Below are positions 1-5,128 of a DNA stretch of 12,087 nucleotides, piece by piece; position 1 is the first letter of the stretch; each line of letters begins with the position of its first letter. Position numbers and translations under genes: made by a program. The notes under the pieces were generated by a model. It was given only the letters and a program-made list of their open reading frames with translations. It was not told where the DNA came from and made no database searches. This DNA is from Stenotrophomonas sp. (lineage in GTDB: Bacteria > Pseudomonadota > Gammaproteobacteria > Xanthomonadales > Xanthomonadaceae), in the NCBI GenBank assembly GCA_003525885.1, contig DQIG01000145.1:1-12087 (forward strand), written 5' to 3'.

Positions 1-14
1 TACCGTGTGGCTCG

Positions 15-42
15 GTAGGCGCCAACCAAGGTCGGCGCCTAC
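15..42. repeat. GTAG-headed REP (SMAG-like) hairpin
   Basis: The sequence starts with GTAG and ends with CTAC. The 9-base outer arms GTAGGCGCC (15-23) and GGCGCCTAC (34-42) pair perfectly. An inner ACC/GGT pairing follows across one A/C mismatch, closing on a 2-base loop. A GTAG/CTAC-bounded stem-loop is the hallmark of the SMAG family of repeats known from Stenotrophomonas maltophilia. It lies downstream of the leftward gene ending at 85 and may protect or end that transcript, though it has no T-run. Membership of SMAG is from memory of the family, not from a search. Confidence 0.7.
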
Positions 43-60
43 CAGAGCATGGTCATTGGC

Positions 61-77
61 GCCGGGCCATGCCCGGC
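61..77. repeat. Short GC-rich hairpin, degenerate REP
   Basis: GCCGGGC (61-67) pairs perfectly with GCCCGGC (71-77) around a CAT loop. The same CAT-loop layout is seen in the REP at 3410-3432, but the GTAG head is missing here. It sits 7 bases beyond the stop codon of the leftward gene at 85, directly next to the REP at 15-42, so the two may form a REP pair at the 3' end of that transcript. There is no T-run, so a classical Rho-independent terminator is not supported. Confidence 0.5.
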
Positions 78-84
78 GGGCACC

Positions 85-423
85 TCAACGCACGTCGCGC
101 AGTTCCCAGTGGTGGCCGGCCAGCAGGCGCAGGCGCTGCTTGAACACGTCACTGTCGATGCGGGTGGTGGCGACCAGGTTGATGCGCAGGTCCTTCTGCT
201 CACCGGTCACGGTGGCCTCTGGATCGGTCACGCCCCACTGCGGTTCCACCGCATCCGGGTCGGGCTGCTTGGCCTTCCAGCGCTCGAACAGCGTGCCGCT
301 GCGCAGGGCGTCCTGCAGCTCCTCGGCGAAACCGGCGGCGCCCTGCGAATGGAAGGACAGGTCAGGATCGTTGCCGCGGGCCTTGGACGGGTCGGGCAGG
401 CTGATGTGGTACTGCGCAGGCAT
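85..423 (-). CDS. Hypothetical small cytoplasmic protein (112 aa)
   Basis: This is a 112-residue protein of unknown function; I do not recognise the family. It has no signal peptide, no membrane segment and no cysteine. The N-terminal half is rich in Asp, Pro and Gln (DPSKARGNDPDLSF, KQPDPDAVEPQWG). The C-terminal third reads like a beta strand and helix (LRINLVATTRIDSDVFKQRL), which suggests a small alpha/beta fold. The start at 423 is chosen because a strong ribosome-binding site, AAGGAGA, lies 5 bases upstream; the frame stays open further upstream but without such a site. It lies 77 bases downstream of the DegV gene on the same strand and could be co-transcribed. A weak stem (GGAATC 466-471 with GATTCC 480-485, flanked by CACGG/CCGTG) sits in that gap. 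That the gene is real is fairly secure; its function is not inferable. Confidence 0.75.
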   Translation of the reverse strand: MPAQYHISLPDPSKARGNDPDLSFHSQGAAGFAEELQDALRSGTLFERWKAKQPDPDAVEPQWGVTDPEATVTGEQKDLRINLVATTRIDSDVFKQRLRLLAGHHWELRDVR

Positions 424-500
424 GGAGTTCTCCTTGAAGTGCGGCAAGGCTGGCACAGTCACGGTGGAATCGATGTGCAGATTCCGGCCGTGGCCAGCGC

Positions 501-1442
501 TCATTCGAACCGATGCGGCCCATCGGCAAAGCCCACGGTGACCGCGCCCTTGCCGACGTTGACCATGCCGGTCAGGCTCATCACCGATTCGTACACGGTC
601 ACGCCGTGGCCGGCGCAGACCTCTTTCAGCTGCGTGTAGCCGGGCAGGCTGCGCAGCTCGTCCAGTTCGCCGCCGTAGCTGACGCACACCGTCGGCGTCA
701 TCAGCCCGGCGCGCACGCGCTGGCCGACCACCGCGAACAGCTTCTGCACGGCATTGTCGAAGCCCTTGATCTTGGCCACCGGCCCGGTCTCACCGCGGTA
801 ACCGTGCAGCACTGGCTTGATGTCCAGCGCACTGCCCAGCGCCGCGCTGAGCAGGCCGACACTGCGGTCACCCTTGTGCCGTGCACGTGCGCGCATGTAG
901 TACAGGTCGCGGGTGATCATGTAGCCGTGCACGTTGCCGGCGAGCTCTTCCAGCCGTTCGCGGATCTGCTGCACGCTGGCGCCACTGTCACGCAGGCGAA
1001 CCGCCTCCACCGCGGTCACGGCCTGCGCGGCGAACAGGTTCTGGGTATCAAGCACGCGCAGCGCGAACGGCGAGTTGTACCCCGCTGCCTGCCGCACCGG
1101 CTTGTAATCGTTGAGGATGGCGAAGCTGGCCTGCAGCGCGTTGTCGTGGATCGGGCTGCGGGTCTTGGTGATGGTCATGCAGAACACGTGGTCGTACTCG
1201 ATCACCAGCTGCTGCAGGAACAGGTCGCGGATCTGGTTGACGCTGAAGGGGATGGTCTCCGCTTCAGCGCCATGTTCGGCCACATGCGCGTGCAGGAAAC
1301 TCAGGGTGGCCTGCTCATCGCGATGATCGGCCAGCACGGCTTCGCCGATCCGTACGGTGATCGGCAGCAGCACGATGTTGTGCTCGGCAATGAAGTCCTG
1401 CGGCAGGTCGCAGGCCGAGTCGACGACGATTCCGATGCGCAT
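501..1442 (-). CDS. DegV family (fatty-acid-binding) protein
   Basis: This is a 313-residue protein of the DegV/EDD family, whose members bind a fatty acid between two alpha/beta domains; in Gram-positive bacteria related FakB proteins present fatty acids to a kinase. The family signature is visible as an N-terminal strand and Asp-Ser (IGIVVDSACDLP, residues 4-14), VLDTQN near 130-135, and the segment from LYYMRARARHKGD through LLSAALGSALDIKPVLHGYRG (180-216). The last equates to the usual LxYLxxGGRI...LLxxLLxIKPIL motif, but the Gly-Gly is replaced. The C-terminus VGKGAVTVGF (297-306) matches the usual GPGALGVxF end. At 313 residues it is longer than the usual ~280. The start is supported by a purine-rich site (GGAGGGGGAG) just upstream. 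No DAK/FakA-type kinase gene is visible here, so its partner and exact role are open. Confidence 0.88.
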   Translation of the reverse strand: MRIGIVVDSACDLPQDFIAEHNIVLLPITVRIGEAVLADHRDEQATLSFLHAHVAEHGAEAETIPFSVNQIRDLFLQQLVIEYDHVFCMTITKTRSPIHDNALQASFAILNDYKPVRQAAGYNSPFALRVLDTQNLFAAQAVTAVEAVRLRDSGASVQQIRERLEELAGNVHGYMITRDLYYMRARARHKGDRSVGLLSAALGSALDIKPVLHGYRGETGPVAKIKGFDNAVQKLFAVVGQRVRAGLMTPTVCVSYGGELDELRSLPGYTQLKEVCAGHGVTVYESVMSLTGMVNVGKGAVTVGFADGPHRFE

Positions 1443-1464
1443 CCGCGGCTCCCCCTCCAGGGCG

Positions 1465-1470
1465 GTTGTA
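1465..1470 (-). promoter_or_regulatory. Candidate -10 element for the DegV gene
   Basis: On the minus strand this reads TACAAC, 22 bases upstream of the DegV start codon, which would place the transcription start just before its ribosome-binding site. No convincing -35 hexamer is found at 16-18 bases. A TTGAGA lies 21 bases upstream, too far for an ordinary sigma-70 promoter. The terminator hairpin of the upstream operon ends about 25 bases away, so the DegV gene would need its own promoter. This is a weak call. Confidence 0.3.
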
Positions 1471-1495
1471 GGTTCGGAAACGTGAAATCTATCTC

Positions 1496-1532
1496 AAAAC
1501 CTTGCGTGGCGCGCGAGGGAAACGCGCCACGC
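1496..1532 (-). terminator. Hairpin terminator of the amidohydrolase operon
   Basis: GCGTGGCGCG (1504-1513) and CGCGCCACGC (1523-1532) form a perfect 10-bp stem with a 9-base loop. The stem begins 6 bases past the stop codon of the isomerase-type gene. In the leftward direction it is followed by AAGGTTTT, a short and interrupted T-tract. This fits a moderate Rho-independent terminator that separates the three-gene operon from the DegV gene. Confidence 0.7.
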
Positions 1533-1537
1533 CCTGT

Positions 1538-2170
1538 TCAGCGACTACGCTGCACCGCCACCGGAAGCTCGGCCAGGCGCTGCCATTCGGGCTGCTGCAG
1601 CAGATCGGGGTCGGCCAGCACCGCTGCCATCAGCGGATGGGCGTCGTTGCCCCAGAACAGCTCGTCATCGATGGCCAGGGTAGGTACGCCGAACACGCCG
1701 GCAGCGATGGCCGCCTCGGTGTTGCGCCGCAGCTGCTCCTTGACCACCGGGTAGGCGATGGCACTGGCGACATCCTCGATACCCAGCCGCGCAGCCGGTT
1801 CGCGCAGGGCCTCAGGGCTGTCGGCTGCGTGGCCCTCGCGCCAGATCCAGTCGAACAGCACGTCCACCGCCTGCACGCTTGCACCGGCGGCCAGGCACAG
1901 GCGCAGCGCCGACAACGGGTTGAACGGATGGCCCGGCGGGAATCGCAGCGGTGTGCCTTCGGCCTGCGCCGTCCACAGCAGCTGGCGGTAGATGAAACGG
2001 CGCTTGGCCGGAATCTCGGCCGGCCCGAGGTTGCCCAGGTGGTGCAGCACGGCACCGAAGGCGATCGGCACAGTCTGGATCTGTGCGAACTGGGGCAGCT
2101 GCTTCAGCTTCTGCCAGTGCAGATAGGAGTAGGGCGAGACGAAGTCGAAGTACCAGCGTAGCGTTGTCAT
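1538..2170 (-). CDS. 2-hydroxychromene-2-carboxylate isomerase-type protein (DsbA fold)
   Basis: This 210-residue protein belongs to the DsbA-like thioredoxin-fold family that includes HCCA isomerase (NahD) and kappa-class glutathione transferases. The N-terminus WYFDFVSPYSYL (residues 6-17) carries the family motif, with Ser12 in the position of the catalytic, glutathione-contacting serine. GVFGVPTLAIDDELFWGND, near the C-terminus, holds the conserved VP cis-proline turn and the typical FWGxD element. Length fits the family (~200). The start at 2170 is supported by GGAGAG 8 bases upstream. It has no signal peptide, so it should be cytoplasmic. It follows the amidohydrolase-like gene by only 20 bases and is probably the last gene of that operon. 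No naphthalene or other aromatic degradation genes are nearby, so a glutathione-dependent isomerase or transferase acting on another substrate is as likely as the NahD reaction. Confidence 0.88.
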   Translation of the reverse strand: MTTLRWYFDFVSPYSYLHWQKLKQLPQFAQIQTVPIAFGAVLHHLGNLGPAEIPAKRRFIYRQLLWTAQAEGTPLRFPPGHPFNPLSALRLCLAAGASVQAVDVLFDWIWREGHAADSPEALREPAARLGIEDVASAIAYPVVKEQLRRNTEAAIAAGVFGVPTLAIDDELFWGNDAHPLMAAVLADPDLLQQPEWQRLAELPVAVQRSR

Positions 2171-2190
2171 GGGTGTTCTCTCCAATGCGA

Positions 2191-3474
2191 TCAGGGCTGC
2201 GCGTTGCGCTGCAGGTAGCGGTCGCGCAGCTCGGTCTGGCGCGAGCGCATCGGCATGGCCCGGCCGCCCAGCCAGACCTGCTCGGCATAGTGCGCCACGT
2301 CCAGTGGGTCGCCCTCCCACAGCACCAGGTCGGCACGCTTGCCCGGCTCGATGCTGCCGATCTGGTCGGCCACGCCGAACGCCTGCGCCGGCACCCGGGT
2401 CAGGCCGGCCAGGCCGTCGGCCCAGGGCAGGCCATTGGCCACGGCATTACCCGCCAGCTGGCGCATCTTGCGTGCGTTGTGCGAGGCGTCGCCACGCTGC
2501 ACGAACGAGACTGCCACGCCGGAACGCTGCAGGCGTGCCGCATTCTCCAGAGTGGCACCGATCTGGTCGAAGCTGGCCGGCAGGTTGGACAACACGTCGA
2601 CGAACACGGGTATGTGGGCGGCGGCCAGCTCCGGCGCCAACTGCCAGGCTTCGCTGGCACCGGCAATGGCGATCTTCACCTTTTCGCGGGCGGCCCAGCG
2701 CAACAGCTGGCGGATGTCCGCCGCGCGGTCCACCTCCACCACGATGCGGCCCTGGCCTGCCAGATACCTGCTCAACGTACGGCGCCCGGCCGGCGTCAGC
2801 AGCGCATGCGGTGAGTCCGCGGCGACCTGGCCGCGCGCCTCATCCACCATCTGCTGCAGCAGCATCCATTGCGCCGCACGCGAATGCCCGGTCAGCTCCA
2901 CTGCCGCCGACCCCAGACGCAGGAACAGCGCGCGCGGCCCGAGGGGATCGGCGCTGCCATCCAGCCGCATCACGCCGCCCTGGCCTGCAACGAAGCCGCC
3001 GCCGGTGGCCGCCCCCAGGGCGGTGAAGCCGATGCCGTCCAGGCGCGCCACCGGGATCAGCACCGAGGCCGGGTTGTAGGCCAGGGTGACATCGAATTCG
3101 GGGCGCAACGGTTGTTCGCCGATCTTCAACGTGCTGTCGACCGTGCTCGCCTCACCGGAAACCTCTTCGATGCCAATCTCGGTGATGCCACCGAACAGCG
3201 CCGGCGTCAGCGGACGGCCTTCGGCCTCGATCACGCTCGCTCCGGCCGGCGCGGACAGGCCGGGGCCGACCGCGCGGATGATGCCGCCCTGCACCAGTAC
3301 ATCGGCGTTCTGCAGGCTGCCGCGCGCGCTGGCGGTGTGCACCGTCGCGTTGCGCACCAACAGGTCCTGCGCCGATGCGGAGGCGGAAATGCAGGCCAGC
3401 ACCATGACTGTAGAGCCGAGCCATGCTCGGCTGCCCTTCGCGGCAGACTGCGCCAACTGCTTGAGCGCCACCAT
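2191..3474 (-). CDS. Exported amidohydrolase-like protein lacking metal ligands
   Basis: This 427-residue protein has the amidohydrolase-superfamily layout: an N-terminal composite beta-domain (LLVRNATVHTASARGSLQNADVLV, abridged: residues 38-61), a TIM-barrel middle, and the typical end IGSIEPGKRADLVLWEGDP (372-390). An export signal ends near ASASA-QD (residues 32-37). The metal-binding sites are gone. Where the upstream paralogue has HSH after TPGLIDV, this protein has TPALFGGITEIG (90-101), so His-x-His becomes Ile-x-Glu. The second HxH aligns with VVEVD (245-249) and the final HSD with QRGD (326-329). The start codon overlaps the previous stop (TGATG), indicating translational coupling with the intact paralogue, so the two are probably made in fixed ratio. 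It is probably not a hydrolase by itself; a structural partner is plausible but unproven. Residues 15-22 are encoded by a REP element. Confidence 0.85.
   Translation of the reverse strand: MVALKQLAQSAAKGSRAWLGSTVMVLACISASASAQDLLVRNATVHTASARGSLQNADVLVQGGIIRAVGPGLSAPAGASVIEAEGRPLTPALFGGITEIGIEEVSGEASTVDSTLKIGEQPLRPEFDVTLAYNPASVLIPVARLDGIGFTALGAATGGGFVAGQGGVMRLDGSADPLGPRALFLRLGSAAVELTGHSRAAQWMLLQQMVDEARGQVAADSPHALLTPAGRRTLSRYLAGQGRIVVEVDRAADIRQLLRWAAREKVKIAIAGASEAWQLAPELAAAHIPVFVDVLSNLPASFDQIGATLENAARLQRSGVAVSFVQRGDASHNARKMRQLAGNAVANGLPWADGLAGLTRVPAQAFGVADQIGSIEPGKRADLVLWEGDPLDVAHYAEQVWLGGRAMPMRSRQTELRDRYLQRNAQP
3410..3432. repeat. REP (SMAG-like) hairpin inside a coding region
   Basis: GTAG (3410-3413) is followed by a perfect 8-bp stem, AGCCGAGC (3414-3421) and GCTCGGCT (3425-3432), around a CAT loop. 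It shares its first 12 bases, GTAGAGCCGAGC, with the minus-strand reading of the REP at 12053-12081. It lies within the amidohydrolase-like gene and, read on the minus strand, encodes residues 15-22 (SRAWLGST) of the export signal. These repeats normally sit between genes, so this position is unusual. Confidence 0.7.
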
Positions 3475-4883
3475 CAGCGCACCTCCTGGCCAAGCTGGAA
3501 ATCGGAACGCGGCGTGCTCGCCGGCGCGCTGCGGTCATACAGCCGGCGGCCGTCAATGAAGACCTGCTCGGCCAGTGCGTAGGAACTGAAGGGGTTGCCG
3601 TTCCACACCACCACGTCGGCCATCTTGCCGGCCTCCAGGGTGCCGGTCTGGCCTTCAATGCCCAGCGCCTTGGCGGCGTTGGCGGTCATCCAGGTGATGG
3701 CGTGTTCGGGGCGGATCTCCGGCATGTGCGCGCGGCGTGCAGCGGCGATCACCTTGGCCGCTTCCTGGTTCAGGCGCTGGATGCCTTCGGGTGAATCGGA
3801 ATGGACGATGGCGCAGCTGTTCTTCGGCCGGTCGACCAGTGCGATGTTCTCCGGAATGCCGTCGAAGGCTTCCATCTTGAAGCCCCACCAGTCGGCCCAC
3901 AGCGCGCCGCAGACACCGTCGGCGGCCAGCCGGTCGGCCAGCTTGTAGGCCTCCACGCCGTGGTGGAAGGCGGCCACCTTGAAGCCGAATTCCTTGGCCA
4001 GGTCGAGCATGGTGGCCATCTCGTCGGCGCGGTAGCAGTGGATATGCACGCGGATGTCGCCTTCGATCGCGCCGGCCAGCGTGTCCAGCTTGAGATCGCG
4101 CTTGCCGCCGGCATCACCGGCGCTGTCGCCCTTGTCGCTGCCGAACCAGCCCTTGCGCTTGGCCGGCTTGGGTTTGTTCTTGGCGATGTAGTCGGCGGCG
4201 TCGATGAAGGCGGCGCGGTAGCCGGCAACGTTTCCCATCCGCGTGGCCGGGGCGACACCCTTGCCTTCGCCGTAGACCCGCTTCGGGTTCTCGCCGCAGG
4301 CCATTTTCAGTCCCCACGGCGCGCCGGGGAACTTCATCGCCTGGTAGGTGATGGCCGGTACGTTCTTCAGGGTGACGCCGCGACCGCCGACCAGGTTGGC
4401 CGAGCCCGGCAGCACCTGCATGCTGGTCACGCCGCCGGCCAGTGCCGTGGCGAAGCCCGGGTCCTGCGGCCACACCGAGTGCTCGGCCCAGACGTTGGCG
4501 GTGACCGGCGCGGTCATCTCGTTGCCGTCGCTGTGCGCGCCGACGCCCGGGCTGGGGTACACGCCCAGGTGTGAGTGCACGTCGATCAGGCCGGGGGTGA
4601 CCCATTTGCCCTGCGCATCGATGCGGGTGACGCCCGCATCGACCTGCAGCCGGGACCCGACGGCAACGATACGGCCGTCGCGCAGCAGCACGTCGGCGTT
4701 GTCCAGGCGCTGGCCGGTGCCGGTCAGCACGGTGGCGTTCTGGATCAGCACCGGTGCATCGGGATGGGCCTGGTAGGTGCTGGGGTACGGGTCGGCGACG
4801 AAGCGCGAGGCCCCCACCGCAGGCGCCGTGCTCAATGAAAGCAGCGCCAGTGCCACCCCGGCGCGCAACAACGTCGATGCCAT
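3474..4883 (-). CDS. Exported metal-dependent amidohydrolase
   Basis: This 469-residue member of the amidohydrolase superfamily resembles the imidazolonepropionase-like group (COG1228). A Sec signal peptide (residues 1-25, ending PAVGA) predicts export to the periplasm. The first metal motif is VTPGLIDVHSHLG (95-107), with His103 and His105. Further likely ligands are VHIHC (279-283), FHHG (306-309) and the Asp of VHSDS (Asp363). The usual beta-domain closing segment TLEAGKMADVVVWNGNP is at 415-431. A GENPKRVYG segment (197-205) is characteristic of this subgroup. A lysine-rich stretch (236-262) looks like a surface loop insertion. The family hydrolyses amide bonds in cyclic or peptide-like substrates; the substrate here is unknown. 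The start is backed by GAGGGGAA 5 bases upstream. It is first in an operon with a ligand-less paralogue (1-base overlap) and an isomerase-type gene. Confidence 0.9.
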   Translation of the reverse strand: MASTLLRAGVALALLSLSTAPAVGASRFVADPYPSTYQAHPDAPVLIQNATVLTGTGQRLDNADVLLRDGRIVAVGSRLQVDAGVTRIDAQGKWVTPGLIDVHSHLGVYPSPGVGAHSDGNEMTAPVTANVWAEHSVWPQDPGFATALAGGVTSMQVLPGSANLVGGRGVTLKNVPAITYQAMKFPGAPWGLKMACGENPKRVYGEGKGVAPATRMGNVAGYRAAFIDAADYIAKNKPKPAKRKGWFGSDKGDSAGDAGGKRDLKLDTLAGAIEGDIRVHIHCYRADEMATMLDLAKEFGFKVAAFHHGVEAYKLADRLAADGVCGALWADWWGFKMEAFDGIPENIALVDRPKNSCAIVHSDSPEGIQRLNQEAAKVIAAARRAHMPEIRPEHAITWMTANAAKALGIEGQTGTLEAGKMADVVVWNGNPFSSYALAEQVFIDGRRLYDRSAPASTPRSDFQLGQEVR

Positions 4884-4916
4884 GCAGTTCCCCTCGCCCG
4901 AAACATGAATCCATCG

Positions 4917-4946
4917 ACGCTAGCCGGGGCCGATGCGGCTTGCCAA
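4917..4946 (-). promoter_or_regulatory. Candidate sigma-70 promoter for the amidohydrolase operon
   Basis: On the minus strand a -35-like TTGGCA (4946-4941) is followed, after 18 bases, by a -10-like TAGCGT (4922-4917). Transcription would start near 4910, leaving a leader of about 27 bases before the start codon at 4883. The -35 is good and the -10 is imperfect. It lies 9 bases from the G-rich block at 4955-4980, which would then be immediately upstream of the promoter. Confidence 0.35.
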
Positions 4947-4954
4947 GTGACCTT

Positions 4955-4980
4955 GGGCAGGGGAGTGGGGGGGGGTAGGG
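4955..4980 (+). repeat. G9 homopolymer within a potential G-quadruplex
   Basis: Four G-runs lie on the plus strand: G3 (4955-4957), G4 (4960-4963), G9 (4967-4975) and G3 (4978-4980), spaced by 2, 3 and 2 bases. This fits the standard G-quadruplex pattern with short loops. The G9 tract is also long enough to be prone to slipped-strand length change. It lies between two divergent genes, outside either coding region. Confidence 0.6.
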
Positions 4981-5128
4981 ATTTTCTGATGGAGGATTTG
5001 TGAAGGAAATATTAACGTTGGATGAAGCGAGGGCTGATTACGTCTTGCCCTGACCTGCATCACCAGCTTTCGCACCTGCTCCAAGAGGGAGCCAGCCCGC
5101 ACTTTTCATGGAATCAAGGACGCAACCG

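Larger units (their letters stand above)
4884..5128. other. Divergent intergenic region with G-rich tract
   Basis: This 245-base gap separates the leftward amidohydrolase operon from the rightward autotransporter gene. It holds a candidate leftward promoter (4917-4946), a G-rich block with four G-runs (4955-4980), and an AT-rich stretch (about 4980-5015, including AAATATTAAC) that contrasts with the GC-rich surroundings and is the likeliest place for the autotransporter promoter. No clear -35/-10 pair in the rightward direction could be fixed. No small ORF with a ribosome-binding site was found in it. Confidence 0.6.

Noticed and set aside
460..492. A hairpin between the DegV gene and the small downstream gene
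   Set aside because: The stem is interrupted (6 bp plus 5 bp with an uneven internal loop) and has no T-run, so I do not call it a terminator or attenuator.
513..1754. A 413-codon plus-strand frame opposite the DegV gene
   Set aside because: It spans the DegV gene, an intergenic terminator and part of the isomerase-type gene; its composition is typical of an antisense shadow.
3402..3416. A possible lipoprotein box (VLAC) in the signal of the amidohydrolase-like protein
   Set aside because: Leu at the -2 position is atypical, and a good signal peptidase I site (ASASA-QD) follows closely, so ordinary export is more likely.
5108..5128. The upstream ATG at 5108 as start of the autotransporter
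   Set aside because: No ribosome-binding site precedes it, while AAGGA lies 8 bases before the in-frame ATG at 5129. The longer form would add only 7 residues to an already long signal peptide.
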